A stretch of DNA of 64,000 nucleotides from Streptomyces olivaceoviridis (GCF_014650115.1 NZ_BMUI01000004.1:405394-469393); one strand, 5' to 3'. Positions 26,494 through 39,501 are shown, numbered from the stretch's first letter. A program made the numbers and translations. Notes: generated by a model not told the origin, from the letters alone.

Positions 26494-28065
26494 TCACTCG
26501 GCCGCGGGGGCGGCGAGGGGAGGGGGCGGGGCGGTTGCCGCGGCGTCCAGACGGTGCTCGGCGAGGACACCGGTGCGGTGCCGCTGGACGAACCAGTAGT
26601 AGGCGAATCCGCCGCCCGCGATGACCGCGACGAAGAGGACCGCGCCCCAGCGCAGGTACCAGTGGTACGGCGCGGACGCGTTGTAGACGGCGGCGCGCGG
26701 CCAGATCAGGTTGACCGTCATCGCCACGCCCCAGACCACCGCGACGATGTTGACGGGCAGTCCCCAGCGGCCGAGCGAGAACCTGCCCTCGTCCGCGGGC
26801 CGCCATGTGCCGCGCAGCCGGGCCACCAGCATCGGCCCGGTGACGCCCAGGTAGGCGAGGTAGATCATGATGATGCCGATGCTGGTGACGACCGTGAAGA
26901 TCTGCGGCTGGCGGATGTTGACCACGAGGATCGCCAGCGCCAGCACGCCGATGATCACGGCCGGCAGGACCGGGGTCTGGAAACGGGGGCTGACCCGCGC
27001 CATCAGCGAGGACGCGGGCAGGTTGTTGTCGCGGGCCATCGCGAACGCCAGCCGGATCGCCGCCGTGTGCACGGCCAGTGCGCACACCGTGACCGCGATC
27101 AGCACGCACCACAGCATCGCCTTGCCCGCTGTCGGGCCGAGCACGTCCAGCACGACGTATTGCAGGCCGTCGGTGGAGAGCTTGTCGCCCTTGAGGCTGG
27201 AGACGCTCATGAGCGCCAGCAGCAGCACCAGCCCGCCCAGGACGAACGAGGCGACGATCGCGCGGATGATCGCGCGCGGAGCGTTCCGGGACGGGTCCAG
27301 GCACTCCTCGCCGAGGGAGGAGGCGGTGTCGAAGCCGTACATGACGTACGCGGACGCCAGCGAGGCCACCAGGAAGGCGCCGAGGTAACCCGTTGAGTAA
27401 CCGGCTCCCGTGTGGTTCGTCTGCATGACGACGTGAGGACCACGGGTGATGTGGACGGCGAAGAGGATGATCAATACAACCGTCGCGATCAACTCGATGA
27501 AGACGCCCGCCGTGTTGATCGTGGCCATCAGCTTGACGCCGAACGCGTTGACCAGCGTGGTGAACAGGATCAACACGGCCGCGAGCACGACCGCGTTGGT
27601 CGCCACGTCGTACGTGCCGGTGCCGTCCCCGACGAACTGGAAGACGGAGGAGATCTGCGGCAGCGTCAGCTGATAGGCCAGCGCGACCGCCGAGATGGAC
27701 ACGATGGACGCGATCAACATCATCCACCCGGCGAGCCAGCCGAGATGCGGATTGCCGATCTTCTTCGACCAGTTGTAGACCGAGCCGGCCACCGGGTAGC
27801 GGGCGGCCAGTTCGGCGAAGCACAGGGCCACCGTGAACTGGCCGACGAACACCATCGGCCACGACCACCAGTAGGCGGGGCCGCCGCTGCCGTAGCCGAA
27901 GTAGAACAGCTGGAAGGTGCCGGTCAGGATGGAGATGTAGCTGATGCCGGCGGCGAAGGTGTGGAAGTGGCCGAGGGTGCGCCTGAGTTCGGGCTTGTAG
28001 CCGAACTCGGCGAGTTCGGCGTCGTCGTGGTGGTGCGGGCCTGGCGATTGCTCGGTGGTCGTCAT
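26494..28065 (-). CDS. APC-family amine/amino-acid permease
   Basis: This 523-residue protein with about 12 membrane helices belongs to the APC superfamily. GISYISILTGTFQLFYFGY near the N-terminus and VAGSVYNWSKKI are typical of the GABA/choline-type branch, as is MYGFDTASSLGEECLDPSRN. It sits between choline oxidase and betaine aldehyde dehydrogenase genes, so choline, betaine or another methylamine is the likely cargo. ATG 28065 has an AGGAGG site; the open frame extends further upstream into the next gene without similarity. Confidence 0.9.
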   Translation of the reverse strand: MTTTEQSPGPHHHDDAELAEFGYKPELRRTLGHFHTFAAGISYISILTGTFQLFYFGYGSGGPAYWWSWPMVFVGQFTVALCFAELAARYPVAGSVYNWSKKIGNPHLGWLAGWMMLIASIVSISAVALAYQLTLPQISSVFQFVGDGTGTYDVATNAVVLAAVLILFTTLVNAFGVKLMATINTAGVFIELIATVVLIILFAVHITRGPHVVMQTNHTGAGYSTGYLGAFLVASLASAYVMYGFDTASSLGEECLDPSRNAPRAIIRAIVASFVLGGLVLLLALMSVSSLKGDKLSTDGLQYVVLDVLGPTAGKAMLWCVLIAVTVCALAVHTAAIRLAFAMARDNNLPASSLMARVSPRFQTPVLPAVIIGVLALAILVVNIRQPQIFTVVTSIGIIMIYLAYLGVTGPMLVARLRGTWRPADEGRFSLGRWGLPVNIVAVVWGVAMTVNLIWPRAAVYNASAPYHWYLRWGAVLFVAVIAGGGFAYYWFVQRHRTGVLAEHRLDAAATAPPPPLAAPAAE

Positions 28066-28084
28066 GAGCGGCCTCCTCTGGCTG

Positions 28085-29551
28085 TCAGTCGAACCAGCCC
28101 TGCGGTGCCGGCGCGGTGTTGCGCCAGATGTGTTTCGTCTCGCGGTACTCGGCGAGCCCCGCCGGTCCGAGTTCGCGCCCGAACCCGGACTGCTTGTAAC
28201 CACCCCACTCGGCCTGCGGCACGTACGGGTGGTAGTCGTTGATCCAGACCGTGCCGAGCCGCAGCTGCCCCGCGACCCGCGCGGCCCTGGCCTCGTCGCC
28301 GGTCCAGACGGCACCCGCGAGGCCGTAGACCGTGTCGTCGGCGAGCCGGACGGCCTCCTCCTCGCCGGTGAACCGTTCGACGGTCAGCACCGGCCCGAAG
28401 GACTCCTCCTGGACGACGGACATGGCGCTCGTGCACTCGTCCAGGACGGTCGGCAGGTAGTAGAAGCCCTCGTCGTAGCCGGGGCCGGCGGGCCGGGCGC
28501 CGCCGCAGCGCAGCACCGCGCCCTCCGCCAGCCCCCGCGCCACATATGCCTCCACCTTGGCCCGGTGCGCCGCGGAGATCAGCGGCCCGGTCCGTGCCCG
28601 CTCGTCGAACGGCCCGCCCAGCCGGATCAGCCGCGCCCGCCGGACGACCTCGTCCACGAACCGGTCGTGCAGCGCGTCCTCGACCAGCAGCCGGGCCCCG
28701 GCGGAGCACACCTGCCCGGAGTGCAGGAAGACGGCGGTGAGCGCCATGTCGACCGCGGCCTCGAAGTCGGCGTCCGCGAAGACGATGTTGGGGTTCTTGC
28801 CGCCGAGTTCGAGCGCGACCTTCTTCACCGTGCCGGCCGCCGCCGCCATCAGCCGGCGGCCGGTGTGCAGACCGCCGGTGAAGGAGACCATGTCGACGTC
28901 CGGATGGTCGGCCAGCGGGGCGCCCGCCTCCGGCCCGGCGCCCAGCACCAGATTGGCCACGCCCGGCGGCAGCCCCGCCTCCGCCAGCAGCCGGACCAGG
29001 TGGATCGCGGTGTGCGGGGTCAGCTCGCTCGGCTTCAGGACGAAGGTGTTGCCGGCCGCGAGCGCGGGGGCGACCTTCCACGCGGACTGGAGCAGCGGGT
29101 AGTTCCACGGCGTGATCAGGGCGCAGACGCCGACCGGTTCGTGCACCACCCGGCTGTCGACGTCCGCCCGCCCGGTGTCGATCACCCGGCCGGTCTCGCT
29201 CGCGACCAGCCGCCCGAAGTAGCGGAAGCAGTCCACGACGTCGTCCACGTCGTACGCGCTCTCCACCAGCCGCTTGCCCGTGTCCAGGGACTCGGCGCGG
29301 GCCAGGGCGTCCTTGTCCCGTGCGAGGAGCCCGGCGACCCGCAGGAGCAGGTCACCGCGCTCGGCGGCCGGCGTGTGCGGCCAGGGGCCGGTGTCGAAGG
29401 CGCGCCGGGCCGCAGCGACGGCCTCCACGGTGTCCTTGCCGCCCGCCTCGTCCACGACGCCCACCAGGGAGCTGTCGGCCGGGCAGCGGATCTCCCGGGT
29501 GCGCTCGTCCAGGGCGCCCCGCCACGCACCGTCGATGAACAGGTCAGGCAT
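28085..29551 (-). CDS. betB: betaine aldehyde dehydrogenase
   Basis: This 488-residue aldehyde dehydrogenase has TPWN (147-150), VALELGGKNPN with the general-base Glu248, and HSGQVCSAGAR with catalytic Cys282. The C-terminal GGYKQSGFGRELGPAGLAEY is typical of betaine/aminoaldehyde dehydrogenases. It oxidises betaine aldehyde to glycine betaine with NAD(P)+, covering aldehyde released by choline oxidase. The start overlaps the end of the Rieske oxygenase gene by 8 bases; the permease gene follows after 19 bases. Confidence 0.92.
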   Translation of the reverse strand: MPDLFIDGAWRGALDERTREIRCPADSSLVGVVDEAGGKDTVEAVAAARRAFDTGPWPHTPAAERGDLLLRVAGLLARDKDALARAESLDTGKRLVESAYDVDDVVDCFRYFGRLVASETGRVIDTGRADVDSRVVHEPVGVCALITPWNYPLLQSAWKVAPALAAGNTFVLKPSELTPHTAIHLVRLLAEAGLPPGVANLVLGAGPEAGAPLADHPDVDMVSFTGGLHTGRRLMAAAAGTVKKVALELGGKNPNIVFADADFEAAVDMALTAVFLHSGQVCSAGARLLVEDALHDRFVDEVVRRARLIRLGGPFDERARTGPLISAAHRAKVEAYVARGLAEGAVLRCGGARPAGPGYDEGFYYLPTVLDECTSAMSVVQEESFGPVLTVERFTGEEEAVRLADDTVYGLAGAVWTGDEARAARVAGQLRLGTVWINDYHPYVPQAEWGGYKQSGFGRELGPAGLAEYRETKHIWRNTAPAPQGWFD

Positions 29552-30689
29552 GGGAGTCCCCCAGCAGGTCCAGCAGCCACGCGTGGAAGATCCCGATGTG
29601 GTGCTCGTTCGGGACGAGCACCCCGCCGCGGCGGTAGGCGCGCGAGGACATCGCCGGCTGGGTGCGCTCGCAGGCCTCGAAGTCCTGGACGTTGACGCGG
29701 TGGAACAGCTCCACGGACTTCGACACGTCCGCGCCCGAGGCCACGACCTCCGGCGCGTACAGCCAGTCGCACTCCACCACCGTGCGGTCCTCGGCCAGCG
29801 GGAACATGCGGTGCAGGATCACGTGGTCGGGGACGAGATTGACGAACACGGTCGGCTTCACCGTGATCGCGTAGTAGCGGCGGTCCTGGTCGGCGGTCAC
29901 CTCGGGGAGCTTGGCGAAGCCGGCGCCGCCGTCCACCGTGAAGCCCTTGATCTCCTCGCCGAACTCGGCGCCGTGGCCCACGTAGTACTGGGCCGCGTAG
30001 CCGTCGGCGAACTCGGGGAGGACTTCGGTGAGTTCGGGGTGGATCGTCGCGCAGTGGTAGCACTCCATGAAGTTCTCGACGATCAGTTTCCAGTTGGCCC
30101 GCACGTCGTAGGTGACGCGTCTGCCGAGGGCGAGCCTCTCGGTGCCGTAGTGCCCGATGGCGGCGGCGTCGCCGAGCCGCTCCACGGCGGCGTGCACCAC
30201 CGTGTCCTCGAAGGACGGCGGTTCGTCGGCGAGGCACACCCAGGCGTAGCCCAGCCACTCGCGCAGAGCCACCTTGATCAACCCGTACTCGACTCGATCG
30301 ACGTCGGGCATCTTGATCAAGTTGGGTGCGGCGATCAACCTGCCGTCAAGGTCGTACGTCCACGCGTGGTACGGGCATTGCAGGCTGCGCCGCACCTCAC
30401 CGGACGCCTCGGTGCACAGCCGCGCCCCGCGGTGCCGGCACACATTGAGGAAGGCGCGCAGCTCGCCGGTGCGGGTCCGGGTGATGACGACGTTCTCGCG
30501 CCCCACCTGGACCGTGCGGAAGGCGCCCGGCTTGGCCAGGTCGGCGCCGCGCACCGCGCAGAACCACAGGGACTCGAAGACCTTCTCCTGCTCCTGCCGG
30601 AAGACCTCCGGGTCGGTGTAGTAGCGGCCCGGCAGCGTCGCGATGAGGCTCGGGGAGGCCGGGCTCGGGGAGATCGGGGTCGTCGTCAC
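29544..30689 (-). CDS. Rieske oxygenase, probable glycine betaine monooxygenase alpha subunit
   Basis: This 381-residue aromatic-ring-hydroxylating-type oxygenase has a Rieske [2Fe-2S] motif at C84-R-H86 and C105-P-Y-H108. The mononuclear iron ligands are in [15 protein letters not shown] (H212, H217), with an Asp in VNVQDFEAC. GbcA/BmoA proteins of this type demethylate glycine betaine to dimethylglycine plus formaldehyde. The neighbouring dimethylglycine and sarcosine oxidase genes strongly support that substrate; carnitine or stachydrine are alternatives. No GbcB-type reductase is adjacent, so the Rieske ferredoxin and FAD reductase at 37.4-39.1 kb may supply electrons. GTG start with GAGGAG; overlaps the soxA stop. 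Confidence 0.85.
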   Translation of the reverse strand: MTTTPISPSPASPSLIATLPGRYYTDPEVFRQEQEKVFESLWFCAVRGADLAKPGAFRTVQVGRENVVITRTRTGELRAFLNVCRHRGARLCTEASGEVRRSLQCPYHAWTYDLDGRLIAAPNLIKMPDVDRVEYGLIKVALREWLGYAWVCLADEPPSFEDTVVHAAVERLGDAAAIGHYGTERLALGRRVTYDVRANWKLIVENFMECYHCATIHPELTEVLPEFADGYAAQYYVGHGAEFGEEIKGFTVDGGAGFAKLPEVTADQDRRYYAITVKPTVFVNLVPDHVILHRMFPLAEDRTVVECDWLYAPEVVASGADVSKSVELFHRVNVQDFEACERTQPAMSSRAYRRGGVLVPNEHHIGIFHAWLLDLLGDSHA

Positions 30690-31891
30690 GGGCGGGCTCC
30701 TCGGGCGGGCGCGGCGGCGGTGGGGGTCCTCCCGCTCGAACGGAGCCGAGGCAGGGGGCGGGCGGGGTCGAACAGGCCGATGGGATGCGCGGTGGCGCCG
30801 GTCAGCGCCAGATCGGCCAGGATCTCCCCGACGACCGGCACGAACTTGAACCCGTGCCCGGAGAAACCGCAGGCCACGGTCACCGACTCCGGGTGCGAGG
30901 GATGCCGGGCCAGCACGAAGTGCTCGTCCGGGGTGTTGGAGTACATGCACGTGGCGGCCTTCAGGAAGGTGCCGGGCAGGTCCGGGATGCAGCGGGACAT
31001 GTGGTCCGCCATGGCCCGGATCTCGTCCTCGTGCACCGACCGGTCGATGGTCTCCGGGGTCGTCACCCGCCCCTTCCGGAAGAAGGCGACCTTGGCGCCG
31101 AGGTCCGGGCCGTCGATGGCCGGGAAGCCGTAGACCTGGACGCCGGCCGCGTCCTCCCAGATGTAGACCGGATGGTTCTCGGGCCGGAACGGCTCGGTGC
31201 CGCCCTTCGGCTGGAACCAGTACATGACCTGCCGCTCGATGGTGAACGGCACCCCGAGGTCGGTGAGCAGCCGCGGCGCCCAGGCACCGGGGCAGATCAC
31301 CAGCTGCCCGGCCGTGTAGGTGTTCTCGGCCGTGTGCACACGCACCCCGTCCCGGTACGGCTCCCAGCGCAGCACCGGCTCCTCGAAGTGCAGGTCGGCG
31401 CCCTGCCGGGTGGCCAGCTGGAGATGCGCGGCGACCATGTTCTCCGGCCGCACCAGGCCCGCCTTCGCCTCGAAGAGGGCGACTTCGTCGTCGTACGGGT
31501 GGAGCGTCGGAAACCGGCGGCGGATCTCCTTCGCGTCCAGCATCTCGTGCGGCAGGTCCCACTCGGTCGCCGAGCGCAGCGCGCCGGAGACGGTCCGGGA
31601 CTCGGGTGGACCGACCATCACGCCACCCGACAGGATCGCGATGTCCCGGCCGGTGGCCCGCTCCAGCTCCTCGTACAGCTCATAGGCGCGCAGCAGCAGC
31701 GGCACGTACGCCGGGTCCTCGAAGTACGACTGCCGGGTGACGCGCGAACCGCCGTGGCTGGAGCCGCGGTTGTGGACCGGACCGAACTTCTCCAGGCCGA
31801 GGACGCGGGCGCCGCGCGCGGACAGGTGGTGGGCGGCGGCGCTGCCCATGCCGCCGAGTCCGATGACGATGACGTCGTAAGACGGTGACAC
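30686..31891 (-). CDS. soxA: monomeric sarcosine oxidase
   Basis: This 401-residue flavoenzyme of the MSOX/N-methyltryptophan oxidase family has the FAD motif [20 protein letters not shown] and [20 protein letters not shown]. The covalent-FAD cysteine is at residue 315 in [11 protein letters not shown], the same number as Cys315 of Bacillus MSOX, and [17 protein letters not shown] completes the pattern. It oxidises sarcosine to glycine and formaldehyde with hydrogen peroxide release. It lies 9 bases after the dimethylglycine oxidase gene and overlaps the Rieske gene, so the operon runs DMG oxidase, sarcosine oxidase, betaine oxygenase. The C-terminal tail is Arg/Pro-rich and extends past the family core. 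Confidence 0.92.
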   Translation of the reverse strand: MSPSYDVIVIGLGGMGSAAAHHLSARGARVLGLEKFGPVHNRGSSHGGSRVTRQSYFEDPAYVPLLLRAYELYEELERATGRDIAILSGGVMVGPPESRTVSGALRSATEWDLPHEMLDAKEIRRRFPTLHPYDDEVALFEAKAGLVRPENMVAAHLQLATRQGADLHFEEPVLRWEPYRDGVRVHTAENTYTAGQLVICPGAWAPRLLTDLGVPFTIERQVMYWFQPKGGTEPFRPENHPVYIWEDAAGVQVYGFPAIDGPDLGAKVAFFRKGRVTTPETIDRSVHEDEIRAMADHMSRCIPDLPGTFLKAATCMYSNTPDEHFVLARHPSHPESVTVACGFSGHGFKFVPVVGEILADLALTGATAHPIGLFDPARPLPRLRSSGRTPTAAAPARGARP

Positions 31892-31900
31892 GGTCGCCTC

Positions 31901-34957
<3,057 letters not shown>

Positions 34958-34961
<4 letters not shown>

Positions 34962-36043
34962 AGCACCACCACCGAGCGCAGCACCTCACCGCGGTGCATC
35001 TTGTCGAACGCCTCCTCCACCTGGTCCAGGGCGATCGTCTCGGACACGAACGCGTTGAGGTCGAGCAGGCCGTAGAGGTACTGGTCGATCAGGAAGGGGA
35101 AGTCCCGGCTCGGCAGACAGTCGCCGTACCAGGAGGACTTGACGGCACCGCCGCGCGAGAAGACGTCGATCAGCGGCAGTTCCACCTTCATCTCGGGGGC
35201 CGGGACGCCGACCTGGACCAGCAGGCCCGCGTGGTCGCGCATGTAGAAGGCCTGGAGGAAGGTCTCGGGGCGGCCGACCGCGTCGATCGCGATGTCCACG
35301 CCGTGCCCGCCGGTGAGCTCCCGGACCGCCTCGACCGGGTCGGTGCCCCGGGAGTTGACGGTGTGCGTGGCGCCGAACTTCTCGGCCTGGTCCAGTTTCC
35401 TGTCGTCGATGTCCACGGCGATCACCTTCATGGCGCCGTTCAGACAGGCGCCGGCGATGGCCGCGTTGCCGACGCCACCGCAGCCGATGACGGCGACCGA
35501 GTCGCCCCGGCCGACGTTGCCGGTGTTGACCGCCGCGCCGTACCCGGCCATCACCCCGCAGCCGATGAGACCGGCCGCCTCTGGCCGCGCGGCCGGGTCG
35601 ATCTTCACCGCCTGGCCCGCCGCGACCAGCGTCTTCTCGGCGAAGGCACCGATGCCGAGCGCGTTGCTGAGCGGGGTGCCGTCCGGCAGCGTCATGGGCT
35701 GTGCGGCGTTGCGGGAGTCGAAGCAGTACCAGGGCCGGCCCCGGCGGCAGGAACGGCAGCTGCCGCACGGCGCCCGCCAGGCCAGTACGACGTAGTCGCC
35801 GGGCTTCAGATCGGTGACGCCGGGGCCGACGGACTCGACGGTGCCCGCCGCCTCGTGCCCCAGCAGGAACGGGAAGTCGTCGGTGATCGCGCCCTCGCGG
35901 TAGTGGAGATCCGTGTGGCACACCCCGCAGGCCTGCACCTTGACGAGCACCTCGCCGGGTCCCGGGTCGGGGACGACGATCGTCCGCACCTCCACGGGTG
36001 CGCCCTTCTTCACAGCGACTACGGCACGGACCTCGTGTGGCAC
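34958..36043 (-). CDS. mscR: S-(hydroxymethyl)mycothiol dehydrogenase (formaldehyde detoxification)
   Basis: This 361-residue zinc-dependent class III-type alcohol dehydrogenase has [18 protein letters not shown] and [15 protein letters not shown] around the catalytic zinc. The four-cysteine structural zinc loop is [15 protein letters not shown], and the NAD motif is [17 protein letters not shown]. Length and motifs match mycothiol-dependent formaldehyde dehydrogenase, which oxidises the formaldehyde-mycothiol adduct to S-formylmycothiol. It heads the operon whose demethylases make formaldehyde, so its job is likely to clear it. GTG 36043 has an AGAGGAG site, which I prefer over the longer frame from 36097. 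Confidence 0.92.
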
Positions 36044-36059
36044 GACAAGCTCCTCTGCT

Positions 36060-36087
36060 GTTGCGCATTGCACGATGGGTTGCGTGA
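36060..36087. promoter_or_regulatory. candidate IclR-type sites upstream of mscR
   Basis: GTTGCGCAT (36060-36068) and GTTGCGTGA (36079-36087) are two similar nonamers just upstream of mscR. The first is identical to the left arm of the inverted repeat in front of the iclR gene, suggesting one regulator binds both. Confidence 0.4.
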
Positions 36088-36185
36088 TGGGGAACATCTT
36101 GAGAACGGCGTCACGGGGTCGTCAAGGGGTGCGCGTTAACCCTTGGCAAAGGGAACCCGTGGGGCGAAACCTCTCGGACACACGG

Positions 36186-36220
36186 CGGCGCGGGACCGGG
36201 AAACCTCCGGTCCCGCGCCG
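36186..36220. terminator. strong hairpin after iclR
   Basis: A perfect 14-bp stem (CGGCGCGGGACCGG / CCGGTCCCGCGCCG) with a 7-base loop lies 52 bases past the iclR stop and 143 before mscR. No T-run follows, as usual for Streptomyces terminators. It should separate iclR transcription from the choline operon. Confidence 0.75.
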
Positions 36221-36272
36221 TGGTGCGGGTGGTGGGCGTGCTGACTGCGGGGATCGGCGGAAATGGAGCGAG

Positions 36273-37112
36273 TCAGAATCCGTAGCCCATCCGCCGGGAC
36301 AGCTCGGCGCCCGCGGCGACCGTCCGCTTGGCCACCTCCGGGAGCCGGTCCGCGTTGAGGCGGTAGACCGGACCCGACACGCTGATCGCCGCGATCACCT
36401 TGCCGTCGTGCGCGCGCACCGGCGCCGCGACGGCCGCCAGCCCCAGCTCAAGCTCCTCGATCGTGACGCCGTAGCCCTGCTCCACCACGGCCTCCAGCTC
36501 GGCGCGCAGCATCGCCGCACCGGTGATCGTACGGTCCGTGAACCGCGGCAACGGCCGTGCCAGCAGGCCCTCGCGCAGGGTCGGCGGCATGTGCGCGAGG
36601 AGCACCTTGCCGCTGGAGGTGGCGTGCAGCGGGGTGCGTCTGCCCAGCCAGTTCTGCGCGGTCACGGACGCGGTGCCGCGGGCCTGCATGATGTTGACCG
36701 CCGCGTCGTCGTCGCGCACGGCGATGTTGACCGTCTCGCCCAGCTCGTCGGCGACCTCCCGGCACACCGGGACGCCCTCCTGGGAGATGTCGAGACGCAC
36801 CGCCGCCGCCCCCGCCAGGCGCAGTACGCCGGCCCCCAGGTAGTACTTGCCGCGGTCCTTGGCCTGGGCCACCAGGCCACGGTTCTCCAGGACGCCGAGC
36901 AGCCGGAACGCCGTGGACTTGTGCACGTCCAGTTCCTCGGCGATCTCGGTGACGCCCGCCTCGCCGTGCCGGGCGAGGATCTCCAGCACGCTCACGGCGC
37001 GGTCCACCGACTGCACCGCGCTGGCCGCGCCGCGGCCGCTCTGCCTCTCCGGGGCCCCTGGGTTCTCCGTGGTCTCCTCGCTGCGGTCAGACTGCTTCTG
37101 CGTGCGGGTCAT
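36273..37112 (-). CDS. IclR-family transcriptional regulator of the choline/betaine locus
   Basis: This 279-residue IclR protein has a winged helix at about residues 30-90 (SVDRAVSVLEILARHGEAGV, then EIAEELDVHKSTAFRLLGVL). The C-terminal GAF-like effector domain has TPLHATSSGKVLLAHMPP and the conserved tail GAELSRRMGYGF. It sits between the eight-gene choline/betaine operon and the divergent ferredoxin-reductase pair, and is the obvious candidate regulator of both. Effector probably betaine or a metabolite, inferred from context. Ribosome site GGTGAGAG before ATG 37112. Confidence 0.9.
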   Translation of the reverse strand: MTRTQKQSDRSEETTENPGAPERQSGRGAASAVQSVDRAVSVLEILARHGEAGVTEIAEELDVHKSTAFRLLGVLENRGLVAQAKDRGKYYLGAGVLRLAGAAAVRLDISQEGVPVCREVADELGETVNIAVRDDDAAVNIMQARGTASVTAQNWLGRRTPLHATSSGKVLLAHMPPTLREGLLARPLPRFTDRTITGAAMLRAELEAVVEQGYGVTIEELELGLAAVAAPVRAHDGKVIAAISVSGPVYRLNADRLPEVAKRTVAAGAELSRRMGYGF

Positions 37113-37196
37113 GGCTCAACTCTCACCACCTGTGGGCCCGGTTCGGGCCGCATCTGCGGGAAGCCCTTGACGCGACGGTCGTCCCGCCCGGATTCT

Positions 37197-37232
37197 GTTG
37201 CGCATAGCGCTGGATCGTGCGCCATGCGAAAC
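37197..37232. promoter_or_regulatory. imperfect inverted repeat in the iclR / ferredoxin intergenic region
   Basis: GTTGCGCAT (37197-37205) pairs with ATGCGAAAC (37224-37232), 8 of 9 positions symmetric, across 18 bases. The rest of the 301-bp region (37113-37413) shows no gene. The repeated nonamer upstream of mscR makes this a likely IclR-protein operator. Confidence 0.45.
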
Positions 37233-37413
37233 ATCATGTTACCGAAGCGTCCGGATCCCGGAAGGGTGCCGGACCACCCGGACCGTTGACGGTCCGTCAC
37301 TCCCTTGCCGCTTCACCGGGCCGGACCGACGTGGGTCCGGGCTCCCGGCAGCATCCCTGACGCCTGCATCGAGCAGGTCCCGGACCGAGTGTCCCGGACC
37401 GAGAGGGGGGCCC

Positions 37414-37737
37414 GTGATTCCCGTCTGCCGCCTCGAAGACCTCCCCGAGGGTGAGTCCGTCCGCGTCGCGAGCACACCGCCGATCGCCGTGTTCCGCACC
37501 GAGGACGGCGAGCTGTACGCCATCGACGACACCTGCACCCACCAGGACGCCTCCCTCTCCGAGGGCTGGCTGGAGGGCTGCCTCGTCGAATGCCCGCTGC
37601 ACGCGGCGTCCTTCGACCTGCGCACCGGCGCACCGACCTGTCTGCCGGCCCGGCGCCCGGTGCGCACCCATCGCGTCACCGTGGAGGACGGCGTCGTACA
37701 CGTCCACCTCGGCGCGGAGGAGGGCACGGCCGCGTGA
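37414..37737 (+). CDS. Rieske-type ferredoxin
   Basis: This 107-residue Rieske [2Fe-2S] ferredoxin binds the cluster with CTHQDASLSEG and CPLHAASFDLRTG (C-x-H and C-x2-H). Such proteins shuttle electrons from a flavoprotein reductase to a Rieske oxygenase. The following gene is exactly such a reductase, and the nearby Rieske oxygenase lacks its own reductase. The GTG at 37414 follows GAGAGGGGGG; the open frame upstream has no similarity. Confidence 0.9.
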   Translation: MIPVCRLEDLPEGESVRVASTPPIAVFRTEDGELYAIDDTCTHQDASLSEGWLEGCLVECPLHAASFDLRTGAPTCLPARRPVRTHRVTVEDGVVHVHLGAEEGTAA

Positions 37738-37864
37738 CCACCGACAGGCACCGGCACCCCGCCCCCGCCGTCCTCGGCCGTGCGCCCGCCGGCACCGGCG
37801 CTCGTCCGCGCCCCGCCCGCTCTCGCCCCCATCCCCCCGCCCCCGACGCCAGGAGCCGTGCCGC

Positions 37865-39070
37865 ATGAGAACCGTGACCATCGTCGGCGCCTCCCTCTCC
37901 GGGCTCCACGCCGCCCGTGAGCTGCGCGCCCAGGGCTTCGACGGCCGACTGGTGATCGTCGGCGAGGAACCCCACCACCCCTATGACCGCCCTCCTCTCT
38001 CCAAGGACTTCCTCATCGGCCGCGCCGAGGAGAGCGAACTGGCCCTCACCGACGCCGACGAGACCGCCGGACTCGACGCCGAGTGGCTGCTCGGCGTCCG
38101 CGCCCGCGGACTCGACCCCCGTGGCCGCACCGTCCTCCTCGGCGACGGCCGCACGGTCTCCACCGACGGCGTCGTCATCGCCACCGGTGCCGCCGCCCGC
38201 CGACTGCCCGGCGACCGCCTCGCCGGGGTCCACACCCTGCGCACCCTGGACGACGCCCGCGCCCTGCGCGCCGAACTCACCCGCGGGCACCGCCGGGTCG
38301 TCGTCATCGGCGGTGGCTTCATCGGCGCCGAGACCGCCTCCTCATGTGCCCGGCTCGGCCACGACGTCACGGTGGTCGAGGCCGCCCCGCTGCCGCTCGT
38401 GCCCCAACTAGGGGCCCGAATGGCCGAGGTCTGCGCCGCCCTGCACCGCCGCGGCGGAGTGGAACTGGTCACCGGCACGGGTGTGGCCGCGCTCCGGGGC
38501 ACCGCCACCGTCACCGGGGTCGACCTCGCCGACGGCCGCTCGCTGCCCGCCGACGTGGTGATCGTCGGCATCGGCGCCCGCCCCCACACCGACTGGCTCG
38601 TGGGTTCGGCACTCGCGCTGCACGACGGTGTGCTGTGCGACGACGGCTGCGTGACCGCCCTGCCCCAGGTGGTCGCGGTCGGTGACGTCGCCCGGGTGGG
38701 CGGCACCCGGGCCGAGCACTGGACCTCCGCCACCGAGCAGCCCCGCGTCGCCGTGACCAACCTCCTCGCCGGCCACACCGCCGCGACCGCTCGCACGCTG
38801 CCGTATTTCTGGTCCGACCAGTACGGCTCCCGGATCCAGTTCGCGGGGCGATACCGCGAGGGCGACACCGTCCACGTCACCGAGGGCGAGATCACCGACG
38901 ACGGCGCCCCCGGTGAGTCTGGTTTCCTCGCCCGCTACGAGCGGGACGGCCGCACCGTCGCCCTACTCGGAGTGGACCGGCCCCGCGCGTTCACGCGGGC
39001 CCGACGCGAACTCCAGCGAGAGGAACGCCGGTGGACGGAAGGGGCGCGGGTGGAGCCGGCCGCGCTGTGA
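37865..39070 (+). CDS. FAD-dependent ferredoxin reductase
   Basis: This 401-residue pyridine nucleotide-disulfide oxidoreductase is of the Rieske-ferredoxin-reductase type. The FAD site is TIVGASLSGLHAARELRAQG, PYDRPPLSKDFLIG follows, the NAD(P)H site is VVVIGGGFIGAETASSCA, and VVAVGDVARV is the second FAD contact. The C-terminal domain LPYFWSDQYGSRIQFAGRY is typical of BphA4/CamA-like reductases. With the ferredoxin it should feed a Rieske oxygenase, most simply the betaine oxygenase across the iclR gene. ATG 37865 has AGGAG 9-10 bases upstream. Confidence 0.92.
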   Translation: MRTVTIVGASLSGLHAARELRAQGFDGRLVIVGEEPHHPYDRPPLSKDFLIGRAEESELALTDADETAGLDAEWLLGVRARGLDPRGRTVLLGDGRTVSTDGVVIATGAAARRLPGDRLAGVHTLRTLDDARALRAELTRGHRRVVVIGGGFIGAETASSCARLGHDVTVVEAAPLPLVPQLGARMAEVCAALHRRGGVELVTGTGVAALRGTATVTGVDLADGRSLPADVVIVGIGARPHTDWLVGSALALHDGVLCDDGCVTALPQVVAVGDVARVGGTRAEHWTSATEQPRVAVTNLLAGHTAATARTLPYFWSDQYGSRIQFAGRYREGDTVHVTEGEITDDGAPGESGFLARYERDGRTVALLGVDRPRAFTRARRELQREERRWTEGARVEPAAL

Positions 39071-39501
39071 CGGGTCAGGTGCTGCCGCGAATCGCCGGGG
39101 TGTGCGGGGCTCGGCTGCGGGCCCGGGCGGGCCGGCTGATGGTGGCCGGGCTTTCCGATGACCTCTGGTTCCGATGACCTTTGCTGCGGCTGACCTCTGG
39201 TTCCGGCGGCCTGTGCGACTGGTGGCCGGAATTGCCGGTGGCGTGCGCTACCGGTGGCCTGTGCGACTGGTGGTCGGATTCGCCGGTGGCGTGTGCTATC
39301 GGTGACCGGTTCTTCCGTGGCCCTTGCCTGCGGTGGCCTGTGCTCCACCTGTGCTCACGGCGGACCGGGTCCAGTGGCCAGGCTTTCGTGCGCCCCGTGC
39401 GCCCCGTGCGCCGGGTCACCGGGCGCACGGCGACCGGACTCCCGGCACCCAGGGCCCCGCTGAGCCTGACCGCCGGCGATCCCGGCGCCGTGTGCCAGGA
39501 C
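39071..39501. other. 431-bp spacer with direct repeats, no gene supported
   Basis: This lies between the ferredoxin reductase and a convergent membrane protein. Open frames on the reverse strand here are Arg/His/Pro-rich repeats without ribosome sites, and I do not accept them as genes. The main feature is a 48-bp direct duplication, and shorter GATGACCTCTGGTTCC-like repeats lie at 39157-39205. Confidence 0.55.
39208..39303. repeat. 48-bp direct tandem duplication
   Basis: Two adjacent 48-bp copies (39208-39255 and 39256-39303), both starting GGCCTGTGCGACTGGTGG and ending in CGGT, differ at a handful of positions. The divergence shows this is an older duplication rather than an assembly artefact. 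Confidence 0.85.

Noticed and set aside
39075..39428. Reverse-strand Arg/His-rich ORF with repeats
   Set aside because: No ribosome site, composed of the DNA repeats only, no similarity to a known family.
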